From the NCBI RefSeq assembly GCF_932276165.1, contig NC_064009.1:5270001-5334000 (forward strand): 64,000 nucleotides of DNA, in the 5' to 3' direction. The position numbers and the translations under genes were made by a program. Source of the stretch: Plutella xylostella (Eukaryota > Arthropoda > Insecta > Lepidoptera > Plutellidae). Positions 1-12,027 of this stretch are shown piece by piece. The notes below the pieces were generated by a model. The model did not search any database and was not told the DNA's origin. It saw only the letters and a program-made list of their open reading frames with translations. Position 1 is the first letter of the stretch; each line of letters starts with the position of its first letter.

Positions 1-228
1 CCAAAAGTGGATTTAGGTGCCATTCTGATCCACTTTTCTTCTACAATTTTGAAAATTCACGTAACAAAACCTTTTACATAGAAACTTATTCGATCACGTG
101 ACTTTTTACTATAGAGACCGAATTTATTTTTCGAGAATTTCCAAAACTTGGAGTACAAAAGTTGTTCAGAATAACCCCTGAGTCAAACCCTTTCGGCACA
201 GTATACCCTTTTTGCAACATCCTGTATA
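1..228. repeat. MITE family A, partial copy cut by window start
   Basis: The right end (about 180-228) reads as a diverged version of the terminus seen at 12000-12027 and 21178-21205: GTATACCCTTTTTGCAAC followed by a CCTGTATA end. The left end lies outside the window, so only one terminus is visible. The interior carries the same 'cacgtgactttttactata' type of segment as the copy at 20934-21205. Confidence 0.6.
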
Positions 229-2571
229 GGTAATATCAGGTTTATAAAAGACCTGGGCCTGTAGAGTGAGACTCGGCATGGGGAGTCATAATTTATAGAT
301 CTTTTAGGTTGCAGTGGCGAATGGGCACTGGTAGCCCTGCCCTTTTCTATAACTATAACTATAGGTAATTTTATGGCAATTTAAAAATGGTATAACATTT
401 ATCTATTTGAAAAAATCATTAAAAATATACATTACCTATCACCCTAATTTAAAAAAAAAATTCAGCCCTTACTTTAAACTTATAACACCCCTCTATTTCC
501 TTCAGGGGTTAAAAAACCTGTGTATTTAATATTTTCTTATGAGTTTTTTTTTAAAAACTAGGCTCTTACATAGTTGTACATAATATTATGCGGTATTTTA
601 TTCCACTTGTAACGCATAAAATTCATAGCTACAGTAAACATTTCATTTTTTTCATGGCGAGATACAGTCGCACTTAACCGCTTTTTTGCAAAGCTTGTTA
701 AATAGATTTAAAAAATTATGTAAATTTTAGATCTTCAATTTTCAAAAATACTTACTTATTTTTAACAACCTGTAGTGTACAGACTACCACATCTTAAAAT
801 ATATATATTTTTAATTAACTACGGTTTTTGGTTTCAAATAAAACAAATTATGAACTTACTTTTCAACACCCTGTATATTGTGTAGCTTACCTACCATACA
901 CAACCGTTAAAATAAAATAAATTACCCCTCAGAATATAAACAGGCTCGCGCTTTGGCATACTGCATTGACCGTATAGTTCTTATTCGGAGAATCTAATAA
1001 GTGTCATTATGTGCAATGTTTACCTTTATCTATGCATCTGTAACTCTATAGTAAAAAATGTAAACAAATCGAAAAGGCGAAATGTTTTCTAAGAATTTTC
1101 GGCTTTTCTGCATCTAAAATGATTAGAAAATTAACTTTCCATAGCAAATGCATATGTATTATAATACTTGTAGTCATAATTTGTTGATTTAATCAGTTTT
1201 TGTGAAATATTTGATAAAAAATAAAATGGCGTGGGTATTGCTCCTAACAGGCCGCCACCAGGGCGACGACTGAAGAAATCTGAAATCTGTCACGGTGTCA
1301 TCATTTTTAAACCGGAATTTATTAGTTTTTTGCAAAAAAAGTTGACTTCTGGTCCATTAAATCCAACTCTTTAAGGTAACTTTGTTAAGAATTTAATTAC
1401 CTACACATACATATAAGATTCCATGAAAATGGGCCCTCTGATTTCGAGGGTTTTTTCATAATAAGTCAAAAAATGGCAAAAGACATGGTGTGTTTGCAAT
1501 TTTTTTTAACATACTTATTATAATCCTGCACCAATTTATAAGCAACTAACATGTTCAGTATACCCTCTGCTACAAAATATATTTTTATCAATGTGATAGA
1601 AGCCACCGTTTTTCCAATCTAATCAAGTATATCAAGCCGACTTTAGCATTTTAGCTTTAGGGATCCCCTTAACTTCTATTCCCAATCTATTCCTTTTTCT
1701 CTTTTAATTCATGACAAAAGCCTCCATGGTACCCACCTATCTATCGATAATCGATAGTCTTTAAACTAGGTACTTAATAGCATGTAATAGGCATAAATTT
1801 GAATTAGTTGCAGTTAATAGGTACCTACTAACCTATCCGGATCGGAAAGTTGGTAGCTATAGTTATCCCAACAAAGACACCCCATACTCAAAATACTACA
1901 TGCGTATTTACGATGTGCTAAGTATGTTTAAAATGATTTTATCGGTTTGAAAACAAAATGCATTTAGATAAGTAAAGTACCTACAAAATAAAAAGGGATA
2001 TGGAAACTCATGGAATGTGAGTAGAGTAGAACATTCAAACCTCATCATAATCAAAACCAGCCACTGATCGATCCAAATTCAAATGCCTGCAGGCAGGTAA
2101 GTATAGTAATAAATATATAATAATATATATAAAAGTATAATAATATTAACCCCGATTAATAGTATAGATACATAAGGGATAAATGAAATTCCGGACTCTG
2201 CATTTACTTTTAATGTTAAAAATTACGTAGACATAATATTTTGTGGTTACATAGTAATAATTCAGTATAAACAAGTTGAGAACTCAATGCTTGCACCATA
2301 CCAGCGGGTCGGTGGGTGTGAGTCCCACCGCCTGTCTCCAACAGTTGCAGACTACGGCAGTGGCCGAGCATACGACACTGAACTCAGCGTACCAATAAAA
2401 AAACAAAAGCGGATATTATTCAGTACACAAATCGAGTTTAAAAAAGTAGTTCTTAATTTCCACATGACAATGTAAATATCTACAACTGATTCGTTTGTTT
2501 AACTAGCAAGTAAAGTTTAGTTTTAAATTGTCATGAGTAAATGGTGGTGGTTCAGTTGTTTATAAAGTTCA
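229..2571. other. Intergenic, no gene seen
   Basis: AT-rich DNA with no reading frame I can support. About 240-365 resembles a decayed retroelement end. A short frame at 2287-2475 has no recognisable domain and lies just downstream of the CSN1 gene, so it is not called. Confidence 0.5.
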
Positions 2572-4254
2572 TCACAAGGGCACTGTGTCGAAGGTGCGCG
2601 GCGTGAGGCTGGTGCTGGAGCCCGGCGCCTCGCCGCTCTGCGGGCCTATCTCGCGACCAATGTTCTGAAACAAACATACACTTGCTGTTAATTGCGTTTT
2701 AAAGTAAGATCTTCAGCCAATCACAACCCACGGCTGGATAATACAAGTTTCTTTTCTTTGCAAGTTTGGAGATTATATTACTGGAGGTAAGGAGCTCACC
2801 TTCACATGAATTTGATTCTTGAGCATGGCAGCGCGAAGGATCAGCATAGAAGTCCGCCGCTGGTATTCTTTACCCATCGCCAGGCTTCTTTCAAAGGTGG
2901 TGCTTCTCTGGTCTACATCCTTAGCATACAAAATCTTATTGTGAGAATCAATGCGCGCCTGGATCTGGCCTTCGAGTATTAGTTGCATCAGTTCATCTTC
3001 CAGTGCATTCACTGTGCGGTTGAACGCGGCAGCCATCAGGCGCATGTCCGCTGAGAGGTACGGGCTGAAGTACTGGATCAGGGCCCTGTTGCGTATCTGC
3101 ATGTACAGTGAATTTAAATGAGGTGCTAAATACATGTCTAACAGTAGATTATCTCTGATCTCATCCAGTAACCTTAGGCAGGAAGCGTACTTAGATTCAT
3201 AGAATTTAAAAATTATGTCTCTTAACTGTGGCTCTAATTCTAGGAATAATTTAAAAGAACTGCTAACTATGACCTGCTTCTGCAATTCAGAGCGGTCAAA
3301 GGTGGCTAGAGCGCACAGTCCACCGTACACTGCAACATTGTTGCTGCTCAGAAGCTCAGGGTAATCACAATGGTCAATGCTGGCCGCTAAGAAGTGCTTG
3401 GCTGCAGACTTATATTTCTTAGTAGCTAACTCAGCCAGACCGGCTGCACATTTTAAACGTGTCAGAATGGTCTGGTTGGAGTCCTTTCCAGGAATCTCAT
3501 TGAAGTCTGGTGTGGTCTCGGCCTTCGACACATAATTAAGAACATGGGCCCAGTTTTGCAGATAAACAGACACTTTAACTACATTGAGACACATCATTAT
3601 TATGTGCTTTCCACTTGTGCAGTAATCTCTTGCTCTCGAGTAACACTTCAGAGCACTGGTTAAATCTCCGCAGTCCAGGTAGTGATCTCCCAGATCGTCA
3701 TGTCCTCTCCGGATGCTTTCCTTTATTGAATTGGTTTTATAATTCTTGAGGTCTGTGTCCAGCTTTTCCAATTTGATTGCAGCTTTTTTAGTCTTAGACT
3801 CGACCCACATGGCATCAATGACAGGAATATCCTGCGATCCCATTTGAACGGCTACATCAGGGAGGCCCGAGCTAGCTATAGCCTCGGCTAGTTTCTTGTG
3901 GAGGGTTTGGTAGAGGCTTACATTGTAAGTTGTCATGACATACGATATGGCCATCTTGAGGGCTTCCAATCTGAGAGATGGACAGTGGTCTGCTACAAAC
4001 ATAAGTCTATATAACTTGGCGAAGCCTGTGTAAGAAGCCGCGTACGATTCTAAGTCTAGAGTAGGGTTCTCAACCACATAGCACTCGGCTTCATTGTTCT
4101 CATTATCCTCAAGTGGAACGTCCACTTGCATCGGTTCGGCGGCATTCTGAAAAAACAAACACCGGAATGCATTTATGCCATTTGTTGCTTTAACGAATAA
4201 TAGAAGTACGAATAGACATTAATACAGTGAAAGAACACTTACCATTTCGAACAT
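2572..4254 (-). CDS. CSN1: COP9 signalosome complex subunit 1
   Basis: CSN1 (GPS1) is the PCI-domain scaffold subunit of the COP9 signalosome, which removes NEDD8 from cullin-RING ubiquitin ligases in nucleus and cytoplasm. I read three coding exons on the minus strand: 4254-4243 (only four codons, MFEM), 4146-2800 (449 codons) and 2664-2572 (30 codons plus TGA). Donors are GTAAGT after 4243 and GTGAGC after 2800; both acceptors end TTTCAG. All junctions are phase 0, giving 483 residues, a normal length for insect CSN1. An acidic N-terminus (residues 1-35) precedes the RPN7-like helical region (about 100-275) and the PCI domain (about 285-405). The C-terminal exon supplies the Ser/Thr/Pro-rich tail ending in TVPL. 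The start is the first ATG, with A at -3. The family is recognised from the overall sequence; the exon joins are inferred from splice signals and frame. Confidence 0.93.
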
Positions 4255-5220
4255 TTTTACGGGTTTTGTTGACTATGAAAAGGAAATACGCCAGCCCCAA
4301 TGTCAACGCAGAAAACCAACCTAAAATGCAACAAATTCTATGGTGATTCGGTAATTAAAAAGAGCAAATTTTTTGTGTCAGATTGTCGTTTTGGTCGCTA
4401 TTTACAGATACATGGTTTTTATCACTTTAGTAAGATTAAAACGAAATCAGGATCCCGAAAATACCTTTATCATTACGTTTCGTTTCTCATTGGCAGCGGC
4501 ATTTTTCTTTTTGACGACTGTAAGGTCAGTGTTGCCAGTTTCAATATATAATGTTTTTTTAATGTTTCTCCTAGTGACAATAGAACGTAACGTAAGTGCC
4601 TAATAATGCGTGCAGTGCAGTGTACACTACCAGACTACTTCCAAAACTACTAACCAAGTTAAGGCGCTATTATACGCTGAACTAGTGCCGCCAGTGGATA
4701 AAAATCATAACTTCCGTTTGAAAGAGTTTTTCCAAAAACTGAGAAAGCCATCTCCCTCTTTGTCGACTTTTTGATTAATCTGAACGAAGGTTGCAAATTT
4801 CCAAAAGCTACTTTGGTTTCTAGAATCACAATAGGTATTTTAGGTGTAAGTTCGTGGTGGAAGACATGAGGTGGCACGCTTGCAGCAGCAGGGTGTGTTG
4901 CTACGTCCAGCTAGTGACTCTAGACGACCATAATATCACTGCTTCAGCATCATTTTTAGTCGGATTTTTATTCGGGGTTAAAGACAAAAGTAGCGCGGCA
5001 AATTGTTAAGGACGCATGCGCAGTAACAGCATCGGTCTGCCAGAGGAAATGTCAACTTACGAAAACATTGCAGAGAGATTCCACTGTAAAATAACTTATA
5101 ATCCGTGCTCGGGTTCATACAATAGTGGGTGAGTGTGGATCGAGTCGGAACGACACGTACAAACAATATTAGTCTATGAACGATACAAGTGTTGGTAAGA
5201 ACTGAGGAGTAGTACCTAGT
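4255..5220. other. CSN1 upstream region
   Basis: Contains the presumed 5' UTR and promoter of the minus-strand CSN1 gene just above 4254. Short frames at 4300-4603 and 4659-5166 show no domain, signal peptide or splice logic and are treated as chance. No TATA box is evident. Confidence 0.4.
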
Positions 5221-5371
5221 TTTTCTGACAACAAAAAAACTAAATCATAGATGGCGCTAGTAAAACCTTTTATACAAAATTACTGCATTTTTTTATTGCA
5301 GTGCTCTTGTATGTAGGTCTTACTAGCGCCATCTATGATTTAGTTATTTTTTCAATGAGCTGTCTGAAAAC
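5221..5371. repeat. Foldback MITE
   Basis: A left arm at about 5233-5262 (core CATAGATGGCGCTAGTAA) is the reverse complement of 5320-5350 (core TTACTAGCGCCATCTATG). They are separated by about 58 bp. Weaker outer complementarity (TTTTCTGAC and GTCTGAAAA) extends the element to about 5221-5371. Confidence 0.75.
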
Positions 5372-5504
5372 TACAACGACGTCTGGAAAAGGTATACTTA
5401 CATATAGCGCTGGGAAGGTACCTACCTAAATCTATCGGATAGTAACTAAGTTTCATACGTAGCATACGTAGTCATACATTATCCGAATAATAAATAACGG
5501 ATAA

Positions 5505-5580
5505 CTGCAGCTTGCCCCCAGTTTCGAACTCGGGACTTTATTGTGGAAGACTGCCCGACCACTGCGCGTAATGCCTAATC
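5505..5580 (-). repeat. tRNA-derived SINE head, remnant
   Basis: Read on the minus strand there is an A-box-like GCGCAGTGGTC and, about 30 nt on, a B-box-like GAGTTCGAAAC, as in RNA polymerase III internal promoters. No tRNA acceptor stem can be formed, so this is a SINE fragment and not a tRNA gene. Confidence 0.5.
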
Positions 5581-6270
5581 AAGTACCTAAGTAGCTTGTA
5601 AATTTAAGTATTTTAAGTAGATAGTTAGGTACTTATACGGTGAGTTTCAGTAAGGAACTTTGTGCTAATTTCGACCTTAAGTTACATTAGCTTAAAGTTC
5701 CTTTCTGCAACTCGGCAATAGTTAGGTAAAGCGGCAAAGATTTATAAAGAATGAATTAATTTACAGGTCATTATTTGTAATGTAAGTACCTAAGTATTCT
5801 TCAAGAGTTTTGTTTACGTACCTACATAACCAAATTGCGATAAGATAAGTAGGTAGGTACACATAAGATAGCAATCGCGGGTGATACCTACTGCCATTAA
5901 ATTAAAATGTGCTTAACTCATTTGTTAATTAAGTATTATAATTAATAGCCTATAGTTAATTAGAATTGACCAATAGCAAGTTTTGTTACATTTTTGTTAA
6001 GTACTACATAAATAGGTGCCATCCCATCATTAATCTATTATGAAAATAATTAACGTTAAAACTTATTGTTGTAGCGATGCAGAAATACCGGGAAACATCA
6101 ACAATGGCTAATCTGGTTTGACTTGAAGTTGACGACAAACTAGGAGAATATATTTTTAGAATTAGTCGTAAACACAGCGCTCCCATGTGTGGGGTTTGGG
6201 GCAAGACTAATTTACTAAAACTCTTCGTGGTTTGTGCGCTCAACGACGCGACTCATATCGTCCTGTTGTG

Positions 6271-6447
6271 GTAAGTGATTTTAAATCTAGAGATAAATAA
6301 TTACTAAATAACAATGACATTAATTATGCGTTAACAATGTTTTCTTTCCGTTCATTTTAATCATGAATCAATAAGATTCGATCACAGATAAGATATGATA
6401 TGATGTGGAATTGATCTTGATAAGTGATTTGTTGTTTTATTTTTCAG
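6271..6447 (+). other. Possible 5' UTR intron of GGH
   Basis: A GTAAGT donor at 6271 and a TTTTTCAG acceptor at 6447 sit immediately upstream of the hydrolase start codon at 6488. This suggests a non-coding first exon ending near 6270. It is inferred from signals only. Confidence 0.45.
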
Positions 6448-6487
6448 GTGGCTAGAAGTCGGCGTGGACAGTTGGCTTCGACTCGTG

Positions 6488-9400
6488 ATGATGAAGGGTT
6501 TTCTGTTGCTATCTCTGGTGCTGGTGTTCCGGTGTGATGGAGCCGTGGTGATCGACGCCGGATTGGCTGAAGAGACCCTGAACGATCGGCCAATCATCGG
6601 CGTCCTAGCCCAAGAGCAGTCGTTCTACCTCCACAGCAAGTTTCCTGAGGAGAACTACACCAGCTACATCGCCGCGTCTTACGTCAAGGATGTGGAGGCG
6701 GCGGGAGCACGGGTGGTGCCCATTATGTCAGTATCTTACATATATATTTTTAAGTCATTTTATTTAAGTAATTAGGTTCGAATGAAGTTATTAAAAATAG
6801 TATTTATATTTTCAGGATTGGAAGGGACCGAACATACTACGAACAGCTGCTCAGAAAATTGAATGGGTAAGTTTATATACGGTTACACTTCTGTACCTTG
6901 TCAAAGTAGGTATTATAATCGAAACAGTTTTATTTCGACAAGGTACATAATATACAATACACACATGTTAATGTATATAATGTATACATGTGACTAAACC
7001 CATAGCTGTCTGTGAAAAAAAATAATATTTTTTTCAATTCTCTAGGCATGCGCCAACTCAAGAAACTAAGTACCTACAATTTTTTTTAACTATAAATTAA
7101 CAAGCCTTTACCCTACCTTCCAGAGTCTTGCTACCAGGTGGCGCCACCTACTTCAACCAGTCGCACGGCTACGCGGACGCGGGGCAGCACATCTTCGAGA
7201 TCGCGCAGGAGCTGAACCAGCGAGGGGACTACTTCCCGGTGTTCGGCACGTGCCTCGGCTTCGAACTGCTCGTGGTGCTGGCCTCGGGGCGAGGCAAGGT
7301 GGAGAACAGGGCCCGCTGTTATTCGTACACGAATATGCCGCTCGAATTCACTGATGGTGAGTGGGATTGTGGTCTGTGGGGTTTCCACCACCGATCATTT
7401 ATCGCTCGCTTGTCAAATCTGACTTAACTTGATAGATGCTGTTTGACAGGCAAGCGACGCTGCTTATACGGTGGTGGTACGGTAGTAGTATGTACCCCCA
7501 GTACCTACAGATTATATTTTGTCATCTGCATACATTTGAACAAAAGTTGCATGATAGTTTCCGCTAGAGGCGCCACTTTGTATGCGAGCAATTCAAGTTT
7601 CTGAAAACTAGAACCGCCGTTAGCTACTAGGCCTAACCACGGCTAACTGACACCCATTGACCGCCGCTCTTTCATAAATGCCAACCAGTAAGGTCAACCG
7701 GGGCCAAGTCGCCTACGGGGCTAATGCCTCGAATCCATTTATCTTCCGAACTACATACTTTAGAACTACTGGAGTCATCTGCTATCTATCTTTGTAACTG
7801 AAACTTTTACCTCTGACCAATAGATGTCGTATCTGGGTAAATTTTCTTAACAAATCTGCCATTTTAATTTTTTCACCTCTTTCGGCCTCCTCAGGTTTCC
7901 TGACACGTTTTTTTGAATCGTTCCAAATGTGTGTTTGTTTAAAAGAATCTATGTTTCCTAACTGTAAATACTGTTATTGTTTTGTTGCTTTACATATTGT
8001 TTTGATTATTTTTTTGAAATAACGTAAGATTCGGACACAATATGTAATTACAAAATTGTAGGTTTAGCTTTTATTTTGGGGTAAATGCCTCTGGGCTGAT
8101 GGGGTTATTGCCTCTATTGCGGCGCAATAGCCCCATTTTCAGAGGTTCTAAACATTTTATGTTATGATAAATGTATTTAATACACTCACGAGCAATGAAA
8201 AAGTTCCAGTGACATTAGCACCAAATTACTCCTAAACGAAAAATACTAGGTTAATGACGCCTTCTGCAATATTGAAGAACATTTAACGGCGTATCAGAAT
8301 TAATATTCTTAGATTGGTAATCCAACTAAAACGTAAATAATTTTAATATATAATAAACTAAATATTTTAAAAAATTGGCGTCATTTGGTGTCGACATTAT
8401 AATGTTGTGAACACGGTATATAGAAAATAATCATATAATAAATAAAAAATAGTCATATTAACAGAATGATCCCACTTGTTTTTAAAACTCTAAGTAGTTT
8501 TGTAATAATTAAAATTCCGTCAGACTCTAAAAATGGTATACTTACTAATTTAAAGTTGTGGTTTGATTGCAAATTCTAAAAAATATGCCTTGTATGCTTT
8601 TATACTGTATTTTAATTTGTCACGTAAGTATTTATACTTTTTTAAGTCCAATAAAGTTTTCATAAATAAAATGTTGAGCACCCCTGGAATCTTGGATGGG
8701 GTAAATGCCACTACAAGAAATTACGCTACGTAGGCGCCATAGCCCCAAAAATTTTTGATCAATTAATTCTCCTTAACTAAGCGCAGTATTTAGTTTACAA
8801 GATAATAATTAGCTACGTTAATAGTAATTCTATAAATTATATCTACTTAAACTCATAAAAACCTCTTCCTATTAGGGGTTATTGCGCCTAAAAATGCCAT
8901 TTTTTGTAGAAACGTCGTTTACACGTAGAAGATAATTAAAATTCTACAAAATTGCATCAAAATATGAAACTAGATAAAATTTCCTAATATGTATCACAAG
9001 TTATAGCTTAATAGGGCGTATAGTCTGTTTGTTATGATCAAATGAATATGAAAGTCAAAGTATTGTGGCGCAATGGCCCCGGTTGACCTTATACAAAAGT
9101 AATAATAATAGTATATCTGTAATATCATGAATCATGATTTGTTCCGCTAGTGATAAATTAGTTATACTTATAGGGGTATTGGCGATAAGATACCATATCC
9201 ACAATACACTTGCATTCATTACCAATTTCCATGGCAAGATCACAGATTGCAAAATGCATTGCTGCGCTATTTTGTTTTGCAAATCATTGGCCCAACTCCA
9301 AATTTATGTTTTCAGATTTCAAGGACAGCAAAATGTTTCAGCCGGCTTCGAACCATGTAGTGGACACTCTCAGCAAATACAATGTTACAGTAAATGCGCA

Positions 9401-11758
9401 CCAGTTCTGCATACTTGACGAGGTATGTATTTTCTAAGTAATAAAGAGTGCATGGGAAAGTCACGAAAAAAACGACTTTTCATAGAGTTATTTAATCCAA
9501 AAAAAATAACACATTGAACTTACTGAGGCTGGATATAGTAGATAAAGATAAAGATAAAATACTCTTTATTGCACACAAACAGAAACAGTTTCACAAACAT
9601 AGAAAAGAAAAATGGTACAATCGGCGGCCTTATTACTAAAAATAATCTCTTCCAGACAACCACATTGAAAGGAAATATAAAGTATAAAGAAAGGGGTAAC
9701 GTGTGACAAGACAAGAGAAAATACAACATAATTACTATGAACAATGTGTAAATACCTACATACAATAATACTTAAATATAAGTAAATAGATATAAATAAG
9801 TAGATGTATGTATACAATATTTTCCTAACTTACAAAAAAGTCAGAAAGTCAAAATACGTTTTATGAGTTTATTCTCTCCTTTTAAATTCAGATAGATAGA
9901 TAGATAGATAGAATTCAATTCAGTCTTGTCATCACCATCCATTTGAATGATATTGAAAAGAGATGATTTGATTGTACAAAGAGGAATTTTTCAAGACGCT
10001 TCTTCTTTCTCACTATATCTCTTGTTTTGCAGAACATGAAGGCCCACAACCTGACGCGCGACTGGCGCGTGACGTCACACAGCCACGACGAGTTCGGCCT
10101 GCGGTTCATCGCTAGCCTCGAACACAAACGGTATGGCCACAGAACTTATTGGAAATATACACTGACCACTGCCAAATATGGGTGTCTAATCGTCTTAGTT
10201 ATCCGTGTACCAGTACCTAGTCTAATAGATAATAGTCACTTTCCCTTTTCAATCTTTTTATTCATCTCGCTATTGAGATACTTAACACGTTCACGGACAA
10301 TCCGTCGAGGGCCGTAATTAAGTATCCTTGTAATATGACTACGCGCCTGTGGCCGTCCAACTTCTATTGATTGAAACGGACGAACCGTCAACAGCCGTAT
10401 CATTTCCGTATTCTTAACAGGAGATGCATGATTTAGTGTCGTATTGTGCTAATTCATTTGTTTCTAGGTGTCATAACAAAGAAATTGTCGGGGTTTCTTT
10501 TGCACACACATAAGTGAACTTTATAGTGACATACCGCCTGTCGCCGTAACCGTTACAAATAAAAATAACCTTCCAGAAGTTTAGTGTCACGGCGCGCGCG
10601 TCGCGGAAATGTTGTGTAGAACGGGTGGTAGTCTGGTAATTTTTGTGGCAAATAACGAGGTAAATTAATAATAAATCGATAAATATTATACTGTTTTGCA
10701 TATAGGATACCTACCTATTCGATTCAAATACTATAATTACTTAAATGGAACAAAGAAAAGCGAAGATATAACTGTAATGAGGAACTAGAAAATTTTAGCT
10801 TTTGTCGATGAACCCCTTTGTTTAATCTTACTATATCAGCTTTATTTATTGTAAATAGCATGCTAAAAGTGGAACTTTGTATCTGAAAAACGTCCAAACC
10901 TATTTGAAAATGAAACGGTCCTTGAAAAAAACTGGCGGCTGCCGCCTGTAGCCGTAGATGTCACTATACGCATTGTTAGATATGCATGATGTGGCGGACC
11001 GCTTGTAGACGATACCGTCTATGACCGTAACTGTCACATTACGTAAATAAAATATGTTGAGATACGGCAATACGTTTCAAGGCGGAACGATAAAATGTAT
11101 GGGATTTTTAGGTGTCATATCAAAATATTTTCCAACCATCAATTGTCCGTAAACGTGTTAATATTATCTTCCGGTTTAATGACACTTTTCATACAAGAAA
11201 TATTCACTTCTACCAACAACCAGTGTTTGATTTAGACCATAAAATATCATGGGCCTGGAGGCTTGAAAGCCATCACCTGGCAGTGTTAATTTCAAGAGCT
11301 ATAGGCTATAGCTCTTGAAATTAACACTGCCAGGTGATGGTATAGCTGCTATACCATTATAGGTACCATATAGTGAAGACTCCTGTTACGAATTATCTCC
11401 TATCGTATGCCATTTATGCCATCTTCCAGAGTACTTTTATAGGTACTTATTATACCTTATCTTAATTTACAGGTATCCGTTTTACGGCGTCCAATTCCAT
11501 CCAGAGAAAAGCTCGTTCGAATGGAAGCTCTCCAAAAAGTATCCGCACTCAAAGAAGGCCATCAAAGTGAACAGATACTTCATGGACTTCTTCGTAGACG
11601 AATGCAGGAAGAGTAACCATGCCTTCGACAGTGTTGCTGAAGAGAACTCCTACCTTATTTACAACTATAAGCCTACTTTTACGGGAGTACTCGGCAGCGC
11701 CTACCACCAGTGCTACTTGTTTGAGCCTAGAGGGATTATGAATAAGGAGGTTTCATAA
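6488..11758 (+). CDS. GGH: Gamma-glutamyl hydrolase (folate hydrolase), six coding exons
   Basis: This secreted or lysosomal peptidase (family C26, class I glutamine amidotransferase fold) trims polyglutamate tails from folates. Exons are 6488-6726, 6816-6866, 7124-7356, 9316-9422, 10033-10130 and 11473-11758. Each intron has GT-AG ends and the phases agree, giving 337 residues (human enzyme: 318). Residues 1-18 form a hydrophobic signal peptide. LLPGG is at 99-103. The nucleophile elbow FGTCLGF carries Cys140. GVQFHPEK carries His252 and Glu254, completing the expected catalytic residues. N-glycosylation sequons occur at N56, N108, N197 and N216, as expected of an exported enzyme. The start is ATG 6488; the frame is open slightly upstream but only from a GTG. 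A second in-frame ATG follows directly at 6491. Introns 3 and 5 are enlarged by DNA transposons. Confidence 0.95.
7691..9089. mobile_element. TA-flanked TIR DNA element in GGH intron 3
   Basis: The ends AGGTCAACCGGGGCC (7691) and GGCCCCGGTTGACCT (to 9089) are perfect inverted repeats, each bordered by TA, as for Tc1/mariner-type target sites. Six related short boxes of the GGGGTTATTGCC / GCGCAATAGCCCC kind lie inside in both orientations (near 8080, 8098, 8120, 8697, 8729 and 8873). There is no transposase frame, so the element is non-autonomous. A MITE (8181-8414) is nested in it. The superfamily is not certain. Confidence 0.7.
8181..8414. repeat. MITE family B copy 1, nested in the intron 3 element
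   Basis: Begins TACACTCACGAGCAATGAAA and continues with CACCAAATTACTCCTAAACG, 'gacgccttctgcaatattga' and a GGTGTCG-type right part. The same order is found at 38967-39200 and 47546-47760. The right terminus is eroded. Confidence 0.75.
9540..9665 (-). mobile_element. 5'-truncated LINE 3' end in GGH intron 4
   Basis: On the minus strand this is a LINE 3' UTR: a GGAAGAGATTATTTTTAGTA stem-loop segment, a GCCGCC box, and a terminal GTGTGCAATAAAGAGTATTT followed by a (TTTATC)n-like tail. It matches other LINE ends at 25390, 28865, 29530 and 39925. Confidence 0.65.
9890..9912 (+). repeat. (GATA)n microsatellite
   Basis: About five perfect GATA units in GGH intron 4. Confidence 0.9.
10286..11157. 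mobile_element. TTAA-flanked piggyBac-type MITE in GGH intron 5
   Basis: TTAA at 10282-10285 and at 11158-11161 brackets inverted ends CACGTTCACGGACAAT and ATTGTCCGTAAACGTG. A TTAA target duplication is the hallmark of the piggyBac superfamily. The interior (872 bp) has several CCGT/ACGG-rich subterminal boxes (for example near 10340, 10390, 10945 and 11010) but no transposase frame. Confidence 0.75.
11270..11340. repeat. Perfect 71-bp palindrome in GGH intron 5
   Basis: Two 35-nt arms (starting CCATCACCTGGCAGTG) match exactly as reverse complements around a single central base at 11305. A second small hairpin (GGTATAGC/GCTATACC) follows at 11339-11356. It is not one of the MITE families seen elsewhere in the window. 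Confidence 0.9.
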
Positions 11759-11826
11759 TTGACGTTTATTATATCCTGATCCTGGATTTTAGCTCCCAAT
11801 ATTCGCTACCATATACATCTCATTAT

Positions 11827-12027
11827 GCAGAGTGTTGCAAAAAGGGTATACTAAGCCGAAAAGGGGGTGACGCAGGGGGTCTTTCTCCATAGTATAAAGT
11901 CACGTAACCATCAAAGTTTCTATGGAAAAGGTGCAAATGTACAAAAGATGTAAAGTTGTAATGTACAAAATGACCCCCTGAGTCACCCCCTTTAGGCTTA
12001 GTATACCCTTTTTGCAACACCCTGTAT
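11827..12027. repeat. MITE family A, full copy
   Basis: Arms of roughly 55-60 bp: left end AGTGTTGCAAAAAGGGTATA followed by CTAAGCCGAAAAGGGGGTGA, right end its reverse complement finishing TTTTTGCAACACCCTGTA. It lies 70 bp past the GGH stop codon. Confidence 0.85.

Noticed and set aside
2287..2475. 62-codon frame near the CSN1 3' end
   Set aside because: No domain or conservation signal; the poly-Lys stretch comes from an A-rich run.
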